Source of the DNA: Panulirus ornatus
Taxonomy: Eukaryota; Arthropoda; Malacostraca; Decapoda; Palinuridae
Length of the DNA: 64,000 nt
NCBI RefSeq assembly: GCF_036320965.1
Contig: NC_092234.1
Span: 38,785,005 to 38,849,004 of the forward strand
Reading direction: 5' to 3'
Numbering within the stretch: position 1 is the first letter of the stretch; each line of letters begins with the position of its first letter. The notes under the pieces were generated by a model. It was not told the origin of the DNA, ran no database searches, and saw only the letters and a program-made list of their open reading frames with translations. Both the position numbers and the translations under genes were made by a program. Positions 35,090 through 47,945 of the stretch are shown here, piece by piece.

Positions 35090-35640
35090 CTTTTGAGATA
35101 AAAGATTTGTGCCCCCCCTTGGTAAGCGTTCATCCCAACGAAGACCAGAGAGAGAGTTCTGGGTGGGGGGGACCCTTTTCTGTTTCCCTGATTTAAACCA
35201 GGGGGGGAAATGAAACATGAATTACAGATTTCACTCAGGAAACCCTTTCCCTTATGTTCTCTGTTTTTCCCTTTCCTGGACCGGCCCTTTGGGCCCAAAC
35301 CGGGTCCTGTTTACCCTAAGCCCCCACTTATTTCCTAACCGGCACTTTCACCCCCTCCCTATTAGCCTCCCGGCACTTTATCCTAAGCCGGTAAATGTTC
35401 CCCCGGGGGCCCCTTTTTTAATGTTGGCCCCCAACCGGTAAAAGGTTGACCCGGGCCCCGGGTTTCCATATGTCCCCGGGGGGCCCGGTCACAATTACCC
35501 CCTGGACCGGTCCCCAAAAGGGTCCAAACCTTCAACCATGGTGGCCCCAACCCCCCTCCCTAGTTGTTGCCCTAACCTAAACAAATTATGCCGGGGTTTT
35601 TTTTCCATTTGGGCAAAACCTTAATAGTTTGGGGACCCGG
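35090..35640. other. Anomalous homopolymer-rich stretch
   Basis: Almost every base here is part of a short run of 2-6 identical bases (for example CCTTTGGGCCCAAACC and CCCCCGGGGGCCCC). Dinucleotide patterns differ from both flanks. This looks like poor consensus or collapsed, error-prone reads and not biology. No gene recognised. Confidence 0.6.
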
Positions 35641-35654
35641 GGCACATATTTGGG

Positions 35655-35735
35655 GTCCAGGAGCCGGTCACATAGTGTGGCACCCAGGAGCCGGTCACAT
35701 AGTGTGGCACCCAGGAGCCGGTCACATAGTATGCT
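35655..35735. repeat. 27-bp repeat, about 3 copies
   Basis: Unit GGTCACATAGTGTGGCACCC plus AGGAGCC, three copies. Confidence 0.85.
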
Positions 35736-36150
35736 CGAGGGACGTCCTAGGCTCAGCTACTGGCATTACACTTCCCTCCCATTAGTTCCCTGCTCCTCCC
35801 CCTCAGTGACATCCATGCCTGGTTTGACCTGGTACAGAGTCTGTGATTACCATTTGTTTAGTACGGGGTGGCAGTTGTACACTCGTGGGTTCCCATCTCT
35901 TAGCAGTATGTACTATCAGACAACATTTTAAACTTACATAAGCTGTCTGCATTTACCCCACCCTTGTTCACGTTATTTCGTTCATCCACCATTCTTAGAT
36001 TATAAGTGTACTAAAAAAGGAGTACATAGGAGATGTTCAAACAGCTACAGGCTATTGGGTCCTTTCGAGGCTGTTTGCGGTTGTTGAAGATACCAGAAAC
36101 TCCCAGATTAGTGTAGTAAGAAGAAAAGATATACAGATAATTCAAACTCT
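35736..36150. other. Unique intergenic sequence
   Basis: No recognisable coding region. Small frames on the plus strand lack known motifs. Confidence 0.5.
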
Positions 36151-37380
36151 CAGTATGACTATGGCGGCACAAATAATGTAAGTCGTGGACTTGAAGCTAA
36201 GCAATTATCAAGTTTACATATTCTTAAACGTACTTGTAGTACAGCTGTCAACCACTCCGCTTGGTAAATCGTTCCATATGTTAACAATCCTGTTGAAGAA
36301 AATGTACTTCGCCTCATTCGAGATAAATCGTTTACCCAAGAGTTTGTTTTCATTCCTACAAGTGAAAGCAGATGAATATCTAGATCATCAAAGCCTTTGA
36401 TGATGCTCAATACTTAGTTTCTTATCCTCTTTTCTAAACTAAACAGATTCAAGTCGTTTAGTCGGCTCTCATAGGATTTGTTTCTCATCCGGGAATCATC
36501 TTGGTAGCTCGCCTCTGTGCCTTTAATTCAGTAGGATGATCAAGACTGAACACGGTATTCAAGATGGGGTCGAACCAATGAACTGTAAAGAATAATGATG
36601 ATTTCCCTGGACTTAGATCCGAAGGCTCTACCTAGTCATCCAAGAATTTTGCTCGCTCTTTTCCTAACTCGTGTGCGCTGCTCAGTTGATTTTATGTCAC
36701 CAGAGATTATATCTCCCAAGTCTTTTCCTATTTCACCTTTTGTACTTCAACAGAATTCATACTGTAGTTTGCCTGTTCGTTTTTGCCAACGATATGTAAA
36801 ACAGTCCATCAGTTTTTCTGTCATTTTAAAGCTGTTGACGATCAAGTTCATTTGTGGATTTATTTTCCAGCTTTATATCATCAGCGAATTTTGAAATCTT
36901 GCATTGCAGTCCATTATCAATAACAGTCATATATAAGAGAAAGATAATCGGTCCCAAGACTGATCCTTGTGTCACTCCAATTGTCACCTTTAACTATTTT
37001 GAGACTTGGTCAGTAATCACAACTCTTTGATTACGGCCAGTCAACCAATTTCCCATCCACCAAAGAGCAACCCCATCAGTGCCATGTGACTCATTTTTTC
37101 AAGTAACCTTTGATACGGAACCATAACGAATGTTTTTTGAGGATCCAGATAGATGACATCAAAGGCTTTACTTTCGTCATACATGCTGATGATATCATAA
37201 AAGAAATCAAGGAGAGTGTCAGCCATGAGAGACATCATCGAAAACCATACTGAGGATCCTTCGTTAAGTGGTGGTTTTCAAATGACTTATAATTCCATCT
37301 CCAATGATGGTTTCCCTAAATTTTCCAACTATAGACGTTTAAACTAATTGGGCAATGATTTCCAAGCAATGACTCTACAT

Positions 37381-37443
37381 CTTAAACTTGCAAATTTCAA
37401 TTATCTTAGCATTGCTAAGATAATTGAAATTTGCAAGTTTAAG
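37381..37443. repeat. Perfect 31-bp-arm hairpin
   Basis: CTTAAACTTGCAAATTTCAA and the rest of the arm (37381-37411) is exactly complementary to 37413-37443, with a single T between the arms. Confidence 0.97.
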
Positions 37444-37605
37444 ATCGGGTGTTTTATCACGACGACTGTCATGTTGACCAACTTTTCATACAGTGTTAAG
37501 ACCAATGAGAAGATCATTGAAATATGCACGTTTAATATCGGGTATTTGTCCGTGACTACCATGTTGACCAGCTTTATATACAGTGTTGAAAGCGACCTTA
37601 CAACT
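37415..37605. repeat. Diverged ~95-bp tandem duplication in CR1-like copy
   Basis: Two stretches share AATTTGCAAGTTTAAGATCG / ATATGCACGTTTAATATCG, ATGTTGACCA and ATACAGTGTT in the same order. On the minus strand they encode similar peptides (KYPILNVHISMI and KHPILNLQISII). Confidence 0.75.
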
Positions 37606-37860
37606 AATTTTTCAGTGATCTCTTGTGCTAAACATTTCTCCAACTTCAACATTGTTAACGAGATCCTCGTTTGTAGTGAGAACTAAATCTGATATATTCT
37701 TGTCTCGAGTTGGTTTCTCCACTAATTGGATCAGGTCACTATCAAGCAAAATTGGATAAAGTTCACGACTGGAGCCACCGGACTGGAATGGGATTCCTCT
37801 CAAATTGATACCGGAATGTTAGGATCTGCTACGATGATGGAATCTTGGTCATTACATCTT

Positions 37861-38110
37861 TAATTTTTTTTGCTTAATTTCTCTTTATGTTCTCTGGTTG
37901 TTCTATCTATACGTCTTTTGAAGAACTACTTATTATTTCCATGATCAATCTGGTCGAAAATATATGGTTGTAATCAAGTCACCCTCACTCATCTCTCTCC
38001 CATGATGGGCAGATTTCAGGCTTTTAGCCTTTCAATGTAATGTTTAATGTTTTTGTGGGATCACTTATAAGAAAAGAATATGTCCTTCTGCCCTATCATG
38101 AACCATACAT
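37861..38110. other. Unique spacer between opposite CR1-like copies
   Basis: AT-rich sequence without recognisable coding potential. Confidence 0.45.
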
Positions 38111-38117
38111 TTTACCT

Positions 38118-39066
38118 GCGAAATGATTCAACGAGATCTTAATTTAATAGCAGAGTGGTCAGACAGATGGCAAATGAAGTTTGATGAAGACAAGTGCAAA
38201 GTTATGCACTTTGGAGACAAGAATTAACTTTACGACTACAAACTATTGGAAAGCTCTCTAACTAAAGTAAATGAAGAAAAGAAACCTGGAATTGTCATTA
38301 GCAACAATCTGAAGTACACTAAACAGTGTCAAGCAGCAATGAAAAAAGGCAACCAAGTGTTAGGTTTCATAGCCAGACACCAGAAACAAATTTCGTTCTT
38401 ATAATTCTCTAGTAAGACCACACCTTGAATATGCAGTCCAGTTTTGGTCCCCAAACTATAAAAAAGACGAGGAAAAATCATAAGTACAAAGACGGGCGAC
38501 AAAATTAATCCCATCCCTTAGAAATGTGGCATACGAAGAGAGGCTAAAACGATTGGATCTCTTATCCCTCAAGAAACGTAGACTTTGCGGCGACTTAATC
38601 CAAGTGTTGAAAATTCTGAACATGTTCGATAAAGTAAATCACGAACATCTTTTCGAAATACAAGAAATTCGGTTACCAGGACAAATGGAATATAACTCAA
38701 AGCTAAAAGATGTAGTTCGGACATGGGGAAAAGCTTCTTTTCCTACAGATGTGTTGACCACTGGAATAAGTTACCGTCAGACGTAGTGAATGCTAAAACT
38801 ATAAATACCTTCAAAAGTTTAAATAATCTTTTTTATAAATTCAGATATACTCCGAGAAAAAAGCAAGAAATAAACTGTATAAACGACAGCGGTAACGGGG
38901 ACACTAGAAGGCTAATGTGCGTAAGCGGAGTCGGTGATTGTTTTAAAAACTGCTGAGCGGAAGTACATTTTTTTTGTCAAATATTTTTTTCTTTTCAGAT
39001 AACCCAGTCATGGGCTAACCAGGCTTCCTGTTGTCTGTCTTTCTCATGTAAACTCATGTAAATAAT
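38118..39066 (+). pseudogene. CR1-like LINE, plus-strand 3' end
   Basis: Codons for IQRDLNLIAEWSDRWQMKFD and EDKCKVMHFG at about 38125-38220 match the region after the FADD box of CR1-like RTs. [20 protein letters not shown] (38535-38595) and [19 protein letters not shown] (38730-38790) mark the C-terminus. Frameshifts and stops lie between them. The 3'UTR appears to end near CTCATGTAAACTCATGTAAA (39046-39065), a short direct repeat of the kind that closes CR1-type elements. It could be the other part of the copy broken at 34985, but that is a guess. Confidence 0.8.
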
Positions 39067-39695
39067 TATCTACGTTGTTGTTTGTTTTGTGATCTCCTGA
39101 ATCCTGCTCTGGGTTATATCAACAAGAACACTTTCAAAGCGAGCTGGACGACTGGGAGGTCCTCTACTGGGCACGCACGGCACTGAAGACAAATATGAAT
39201 GTCATTCTTTGGCAGATCTTTAGTTTGTCCAGATCTCTGAACACCGTAGTAATTACCACAGCATGAAGACCATTCGAGTTACTAGCAAAATCTAGCCGTA
39301 ATGTGTAGCAGTGCGAGCAACTTTATCATGTGGTTTGCCCGAACAGTTCACAACAAAGTCAGGCTTAGTATGTTTCGACCAGTCACTGTCATCATTAAGT
39401 GGTTGTAAAGTACGATGTAAATTTCTAGATGAAACATTACATTCAGGTCTCATTTTCTGAAGAAAAAAAAAGATCAATTATCACTTCTTTATGACCCGCT
39501 GTGTTATGGCACACTGAAAATGACTCCACTTCCCACGTTTTACTCTAAAAGTTTACTTCACTTTACGTTCAGCAATGACTACGTTTCTGTAGCATGAGCC
39601 GCTGAAAATCACGAGATGGGCCATCAAACTTCTGTATGACCCGTTGTGGCAGAACAGACTTTGGTAACACTTATTCTTCCATTCGTTTTTGAAGA
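39067..39695. other. Unique intergenic sequence
   Basis: Contains two related phrases around CTTCTTTATGACCCGCTGTG and CTTCTGTATGACCCGTTGTG (39485-39650). No gene recognised. Confidence 0.5.
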
Positions 39696-39699
39696 AACT

Positions 39700-40014
39700 T
39701 GAGACGTAAGCCCCGCTTGTGAACCTTCACGAGAGACGTAAGCCCAGCTTGTGAACCTTCACGAGAGACGTAAGCCCAGCTTGTGAACCTTCACGAGAGA
39801 CGTAAGCCCAGCTTGTGAACCTTCACGAGAGACGTAAGCCCAGCTTGTGAACCTTCACGAGAGACGTAAGCCCAGCTTGTGAGCCTTCACGAGAGACGTA
39901 AGCCCAGCTTGTGAACCTTCACGAGAGACGTAAGCCCAGCTTGTGAACCTTCACGAGAGACGTAAGCCCAGCTTGTGAACCTTCACGAGAGACGTAAGCC
40001 CAGCTTGTGAACGC
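39700..40014. repeat. 32-bp minisatellite, about 10 copies
   Basis: Unit GAGACGTAAGCCCAGCTTGT plus GAACCTTCACGA. One copy has GAGCC in place of GAACC; otherwise uniform. Confidence 0.96.
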
Positions 40015-40203
40015 CCAGCTTGAGCCCAGGAGAGTTCACACACAAATATAACTGAGATTCTAATATGAATCAGAATGTTGCTCTACGTAAATATGAGAGT
40101 TTATAAGTGAAAAAATTGTATGTATGTTAGGCAGAACCAAGGTTAACCTGAGGTGTAACTTGAGAGAGGTGAAGTCGTCGAGGGTGACCTTTACCGCCCT
40201 TCA

Positions 40204-40741
40204 CCGCTGTCTCCCGCGTTAGCGAGGTAGCGCAAGGAAACAGACGAAAGAATGGCCCAACCCACCCATATACACATGTATATACATACACGTCCACACA
40301 CGCACATATACATACCTATACATCAACGTATACATATATGTACACACACAGAGATATACATATATACACATGTACACAAGCATACAGTCTGCCCTTATTC
40401 ATTCCGTCGCCACCCTGCCACACATGAAATGATAACCCCCTCCCCCGCATGTGCACGAGGTAGCACTAGGAAAAGACAACAAAGGCCACATTCGTTCACA
40501 CTTAGTCTCTAGCTGTCATGTATAATGCACCGAAACCACAGCTCCCTTTCCACATCCAGGCCCTACAAAACTTTACATGGGTTACCCCAGACAGTTCACA
40601 TGCCCTGGTTCAATTCATTGACAGCACGTCGACCCCAGTATACCGCATCGTTCCAATCTACTCTATTCCTTGCATGCCTTTCACCCATTTGCATGCTCAG
40701 GCCCCGATCACTCAAAATCTGTTTCACTCCATCTTTCCACC
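40204..40741 (-). pseudogene. RTE-like LINE 3' end, long-3'UTR type (R12)
   Basis: Minus-strand hairpin (GTCTCCCGCGTTAGCGAGGT at 40208-40227), the full long 3'UTR and the last C-terminal codons. It is cut at about 40741, in the RWKDG codons, by TA repeats. Confidence 0.83.
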
Positions 40742-40745
40742 GAAA

Positions 40746-41253
<508 letters not shown>

Positions 41254-41254
<1 letters not shown>

Positions 41255-42945
41255 TTTTTTTTTTTTTTTTTCTTTTTCTTTTTGCTTTGTCGCTGTCTCC
41301 CGCGTTTGCGAGGTAGCGCAAGGAAACAGACAAAAGAATTGGCCCAACCCACCCCCATACACATGTATGTACATACGTCCACACACGCAAATATACATAC
41401 CTACACAGCTTTCCATGGTTTACCCCAGACGCTTCACATGCCCTGATTCAATCCACTGACAGCACGTCAACCCCGGTATACCACATCGATCCAATTCACT
41501 CTATTCCTTGCCTTCCTTTCACCCTCCTACATGTTCAGGCCTCGATCACACAAAATCTTTTTCACTCCATCTTTCCACCTCCAATTTGGTCTCCCACTTC
41601 CCGTTCCCTCCACCTCCGACACATATATCCTCTTGGTCAATCTTTCCTCACTCATTCTCTCCATGTGCCCAAACCATTTCAAAACACCCTCTTCTGCTCT
41701 CTCAACCACGCTCTTTTTATTTCCACACATCTCTCTTACCCTTACGTTACTTACTCGATCAAACCACCTCACACCACATATTGTCTTCAAACATCTCATT
41801 TCCAGCACATCCACCCTCCTGCGCACAACTCTATCCATAGCCCACGCCTCGCAACCATACAACATTGTTGGAACCACTATTCCTTCAAACATACCCATTT
41901 TTGCTTTCCGAGATAATGTTCTCGACTTCCACACATTCTTCAAGGCTCCCAGGATTTTCGCCCCCTCCCCCACCCTATTATCCACTTCCGCTTCCATGGT
42001 TCCATCCGCTGCCAGATCCACTCCCAGATATCTAAAACACTTTACTTCCTCCAGTTTTTCTCCATTCAAACTTACCTCCCAATTGACTTGACCCTCAACC
42101 CTACTGTACCTAATAACCTTCCTCTTATTCACATTTACTCTTAACTTTCTTCTTTCACACACTTTACCAAACTCAGTCACCAGCTTCTGCAGTTTCTCAC
42201 ATGAATCAGCCACCAGCGCTGTATCATCAGCGAACAACAACTGACTCACTTCCCAAGCTCTCTCATCCACAACAGACTTCATACTTGCCCCTCTTTCCAA
42301 AACTCTTGCATTCACCTCCCTAACAACCCCATCCATAAACAAATTAAACAACCATGGAGAAATCACACACCCCTGACGCAATCCTACATTCACTGAGAAC
42401 CAATCACTTTCCTCTCTTCCTACACGTACACAGGCCTTACATCCTCGATAAAAACTTTTCACTGCTTCTAACAACTTGCCTCCCACATCATATATTCTTA
42501 ATACCTTCCACAGAGCATCTCTATCAACTCTATCATATGCCTTCTCCAGATCCATAAATGCTACATACCAATCCATTTGCTTTTCTAAGTATTTCTCACA
42601 TACATTCTTCAAAGCAAACACCTGATCCACACATCCTCTACCACTTCTGAAACCACACTGGTCTTCCCCAATCTGATGCTCTGTACATGCCTTCACCCTC
42701 TCAATCAATACCCTCCCATATAATTTACCAGGAATACTCAGCAAACTTATACCTCTGTAATTTGAGCACTCACTCTTATCCCCTTTGCCTTTGTACAATG
42801 GCACTATGCACGCATTCCGCCAATCCTCAGGCACCTTACCATGAGTCATACATACATTAAATAACCTTACCAACCAGTCAACAATACAGTCACCCCCTTT
42901 TTTAATAAATTCAACTGCAATACCATTCAAACCTGCTTCCTTATA
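41254..42945 (-). pseudogene. RTE-like LINE, RT-bearing copy (R13)
   Basis: Minus-strand copy from the 3' hairpin (41290-41325, after a T-rich run) to a truncation at the [12 protein letters not shown] codons (about 42930). The frame 42930-41527 (467 codons) is open through the whole RT palm (YKGKGDKSECSNYRGISLL, FRSGRG, FMDLEKAYDRV, GLRQGCVISPWLFN, LLFADDTAL) and into the C-terminus. There EGTGSGRPNWRW shows a 6-base deletion relative to EGTRRRGRPNWRW, followed by a stop after LNM (CAG to TAG). No endonuclease. Close to R5 in shared substitutions, by eye. Confidence 0.9.
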
Positions 42946-43429
<484 letters not shown>

Positions 43430-44715
43430 ATTCATTAAAGGTGTTGCCCTATCCCCTCCCCTAACATTTCCCGGCACGTTGCTGATCCGTTGTCATCTTT
43501 GTCTCCCCCAATACACCCTCGCTTTCTCCCCATACATTTTCAATCCCTCCCCATACGCCCTCAGTCCTCTCCCCATGCACTCACAACCCCTCGTCATAGT
43601 TTAGTTTCGTCTGTCGACCACAGCAATACATATCAATTCATATCTTTTTGCGAACAGCAAATATGTACACACATATACATCAAACTCTGCCGTCCGCCAC
43701 ACCACTCTACTCCATTTAGTACAACGCAACTAAATCTGTGATCATTTAAGTCCAAGCACACACTAGTGACGTCTTACTTTACTAACAAAATATCATGAAT
43801 CGTTGTACATGTCGGAGAGTAAGTTTTCATTACTGCGGAATGATGTGTATGTTTATCAATGTGTTGAGTCAGTGGAGGGAGAGTCCTGTACTAAATGTGG
43901 TTTGGTTTGTATCTTACCACTTACACACGGTCACTCATCTTGTAGTAAGCGACCACGACCCCGTCTACTGTACCTTCCTCTCTCACACGCGAAGCAGCGG
44001 CAACTCACACAAAACTTTGTTGAGGACAGTCGGTGTATCTCGCTTATCCTCTGTATTTATGTCTTTATGTCACACGTCTGTAAGAGTCACTGTGTCTGAT
44101 ACTAGAAATTATATTCTGCATAGCCAGGCTCAGGTCTGTTACATGACTGGCTAGACAACGTATCGTTGGTGCTTCAGTCATTAGCTCAAACACAAATGAT
44201 AATGAATCATCATAGAACATTTGTGCTACATTGAATGTAACCACGTCTTGTAAGAAGAATAACCTGGCTCATTATGACAATCATCCCTACATGTTGACCG
44301 CCACACACCAACTGTCTCAAACACTAATTCAACAGTGTAGACATAGGCTTAATATCAACTCCTATCCATGACTCGAATCCATGTCACTGATGACATAATT
44401 GCCGCCTCGATAACTCTCTTGTCATAACAAAAGGAATGTCGTTATATATTTTGATAGAAACTAACTTCAATACATGTGGTATGTTTTGTATGTTGAGGTG
44501 GGACAAGACAGAGCCATCCATCGCTGGTGAAGGCAGACCCTCAGTACACACACACACACACACACGTCACAGTGTTCCAGCAGTAGTGACACACACTCCA
44601 CGTCACTATCATTACTCACGTGTCCACCTCCTTCTTTCATGATCCACATGACAGTGGCACGACGCTGGAGGGACCAAGAGTAGCATGACTAAGGACTATT
44701 CCATCCAGCTCTCCG
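43430..44715. other. Unique intergenic sequence
   Basis: The longest non-repetitive stretch in the right half. Small plus-strand frames at 43795-44154 and 43803-44099 have no recognisable domain. A short CA run lies at 44546-44566. No gene claimed. Confidence 0.5.
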
Positions 44716-44716
44716 T

Positions 44717-45078
44717 CCTGCCTCCGTGGCCCACCTCCACCTCTCCTGCCCCCGTGGTCCACCTCCACCTCTCCTGCCCCCGTGGTCCACCTCCACCTCT
44801 CCTGCCCCCGTGGTCCACCTCCACCTGTCCTGCCCCCGTGGCCCACCTCCATCTGTCCTGCCCCCGTGGTCCACCTCCACCTCTCCTGCCCCCGTGGTCC
44901 ACCTCCACCTCTCCTGCCCCCGTGGTCCACCTCCACCTCTCCTGCCCCCATGGTCCACCTCCACCTGTCCTGCCCCCGTGGCCCACCTCCACCTGTCCTG
45001 CCCCCGTGGTCCACCTCCACCTGTCCTGCCCCCGTGGCTCACCTCCACCTGTCCTGCCCCCGTGGTCCACCTCCACCC
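44717..45078. repeat. 28-bp minisatellite, about 13 copies
   Basis: Unit CCCCCGTGGTCCACCTCCAC plus CTCTCCTG, with variants GTGGCC, CTGTCC and GTGGCT. It stays open in five frames, giving Pro/Ser-rich and Gly/Arg-rich shadow ORFs. Confidence 0.95.
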
Positions 45079-45239
45079 AATGGAGAGTAGTTGGATAATG
45101 ACATAGCTGTTTTCAAGGTCCAACTCCGGCCATGGTCATATCATCCTTCTCTGTAGTTTCTCTGATCCATCATCTGTATCTTGCTGTACTCATTACATCC
45201 TCCATGTAGTGTCGCCTGTATTTTCACCACTGATTTTTG

Positions 45240-45241
45240 AA

Positions 45242-45336
<95 letters not shown>
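45240..45336. repeat. (TG)n microsatellite
   Basis: About 47 TG units with one TTTG interruption. Confidence 0.97.
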
Positions 45337-45337
<1 letters not shown>

Positions 45338-45700
45338 TCACAATACTCCACACAGTAACATGGCTGTTTAGGTGGCAACACCAGAATTGTCAACATTTAT
45401 CATCAAAGTCATGAACTGTGTATGCTCAGCCTCTCCCCGTCAGCTGACCACTTGTGTGATGAGGTCTGGTAACAGCTGCCACAGACGCCTTCCCTTCACT
45501 AATTCTGTTTCTCACTTTGCTTACAGACGTCTGCTGCCTCATCTTGTGAGTGACCACAATGGCCAATAGATGTTCCGGGCGCTAGTAACACCGTGTCGAC
45601 CGGGGCCGGCCTTCCTATTATGTATGGCAGTCGACAACCTCCTGCAGGAGAGAGGAACCTGATGCAGGAGGATGGAGCCTCTGGCAAGACCACACCGGTG
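45337..45700. other. Unique intergenic sequence
   Basis: No recognisable gene. It leads into the degenerate left edge of the 20-bp array. Confidence 0.5.
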
Positions 45701-45704
45701 GCCT

Positions 45705-47890
45705 GTATCAATATCTAACACCAAGTAGTAAGGCCTAACACCCAGAAGTAGGATGTAACACCTTGTAGTAAGACCTAACACCAGATAGAAAGATCTAGCG
45801 CCAGGCAGTAAGATTTAGCACCCAGTGGCAAGATCTGATGCCATGTGACAGGATTTAACACCAAGTAGCAATATATAACACCAGATATCAATATCCAGTT
45901 CTCTGTACTAAGATCTAACCCCCCTTTAACATCCAGTAGCAATATTCATCCCACTTTAGCATAATTGAACGCTGAATAGCAAGATCCCACACCCTATAAC
46001 AAGGTCTAACTCCCTATAGCAAGGTCTAACTCGCTGTAGCAAGGTCTAACTCCCTACGCAGGAAAAATTAACATCATGAAGAAGAATCTAGCATCTAGAA
46101 GCAAAATCTATCACCCTGTAGCAAGATCTATCACCCTGTAGCAAAATCTATCACCCTGTAGCAAAATCTATCACCCTGTAGCAAGATCTATCACCCTGTA
46201 GCAAAATCTATCACCCTGTAGCAAAATCTATCACCCTGTAGCAAGATCTATCACCCTGTAGCAAAATCTATCACCCTGTAGCAAGATCTATCACCCTGTA
46301 GCAAGATCTATCACCCTGTAGTAAGATCTATCACCCTGTAGTAAGATCTATCACCCTGTAGCAAGATCTATCACCCTGTAGTAAGATCTATCACCCTGTA
46401 GTAAGATCTATCACCCTGTAGTAAGATCTATCACCCTGTAGCAAGACCTATCACCATGTCGTAAGATCTATCAACCTGTAGCAAGATCTATCACCCTGTA
46501 GTAAGCTCTAACACCCTGTAGCAAGATCTATCACCCTGTAGTAAGCTGTATCACCCTGTAGCAAAATCTATCACCCTGTAGCAAGATCTATCACCCTGTA
46601 GCAAGATCTATCACCCTGTAGCAAGATCTATCACCCTGTAGTAAGCTCTATCACCCTGTAGCAAGATCTATCACCCTGTAGTAAGATCTATCACCCTGTA
46701 GCAAGATCTATCACCCTGTAGCAAGATCTATCACCCTGTAGTAAGATCTATCACCCTGTAGCAAGATCTATCACCCTGTAGTAAGATCTATCACCCTGTA
46801 GCAAGATCCATCACCCTGTAGTAAGATCTATCACCCTGTAGTAAGATCTATTGCCCTGTAGTAAGATCTATTACCCTGTAGTAAGATCTATCACCCTGTA
46901 GCAAGATCTATCACCCTGTAGTTTGATCTATTACCCTGTAGTAAGATCTATCACCCTGTAGTAAGATCTATTACCGTGTAGTAAGATCTATCATCCTGTA
47001 GTAAGATCTATCACCCTGTAGCAAGATCTATCACCCTGTAGTTTGATCTATCACCCTCTAATAAGATCTATTACCCTGTAGTAAAATCTATCACCCTCTA
47101 GTAAGATCTATCACCCTGTAGCAAGATCTATCACCCTGTAGTAAGATCTATCACCCTGTAGTAAGATCTATCACCCTGTAGTAAGATCTATCACCCTGTA
47201 GTAAGATCTATCACCCTGTAGTAAGATCTATCACCCTGTAGTAAGAGCTATCACCCTCTAATAAGATCTATTACCCTTAGTAAGATCTATCACCCTGTAG
47301 TAAGATCTATTACCCTGTAGTAAGATCTCTTACCCTGTAGTAAGATCTATCACCCTGTAGTAAGATCTAACGTTTTGTAAGAAGGTCTAACATTCTGTAT
47401 GAAGAATTAACACCTTATTGTCAAATCTAACACACCACAGCAAGATCTAAAATCCATTAGAAATATCTGATACCTAGCAAGATCAGGCCCTGCAATATGA
47501 TCTAACACTTTGTAGCAAGATCTAACACACTTTAGCAAGTTGTAAATGCCAGTAACAAGACGTAAAGCCGTGTAACAAGATGTAACACCCTGTAGAAGGA
47601 TGTAATACTCTATAGGAGGATCTAACATGCTGTATATAACACCCAGTAACAAGACCTAGCAACCTTAAACAATATCTAACTCCAAGCAGCAAGATCTAAC
47701 ACCCTGTAACAAGACCTTACCCTATGTAGCATGATGTAAAACCATGTAACAAGATCTAAAACCCACTAGCCAGTTCTAACACTGTATAACAAGATGTAAT
47801 GCCCTTTAAAAGATCTAACACCCGTTAGAAGGATCTGATACTCAGTAGCAAGACCCATTGCTCTGTAGCAAGATCTAACATCTGTTTGCA
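45705..47890. repeat. 20-bp minisatellite with degenerate flanks, about 65 core copies
   Basis: Core 46081-47390: GTAGCAAGATCTATCACCCT repeated every 20 bp with variants GCAAAATC, GTAAGATC and GTTTGATC. Both flanks (45705-46080 and 47390-47890) hold longer, strongly diverged copies (AACACCCTGTAGCAAGATCT type, 20-25 bp). Confidence 0.95.
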
Positions 47891-47945
47891 AGGTCTAAAC
47901 ACAACAAGTATCTTGGAACTCTTTAATTTTTTCTTTAACTCTTCC

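Larger units (their letters stand above)
36160..37860 (-). pseudogene. CR1-like LINE, decayed minus-strand copy
   Basis: Translating the minus strand gives: an endonuclease C-terminal stretch at 37803-37612 (LIQLVEKPTRDKNISDLVLT); RT codons near 37230-36880 (VTIGVTQGSVLGPIIFLLY, then CKISKFADDIKLEN); and a C-terminal region with LNDLNLFSLEKR and LSIIKGFDDLDIHLLSL to about 36180. These are characteristic of CR1-type elements. Many stops and frameshifts separate the pieces, so it is an old, dead copy. A perfect hairpin and a local duplication sit in the linker (37381-37600). Confidence 0.82.

Noticed and set aside
39700..40014. CRISPR array (regular 32-bp repeats)
   Set aside because: Repeats are directly contiguous without unique spacers, and the setting is a eukaryotic repeat region; the same applies to the other arrays.
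43795..44154. 119-codon plus-strand frame as a gene
   Set aside because: No recognisable domain, overlapping alternative frames of similar length and no supporting context.
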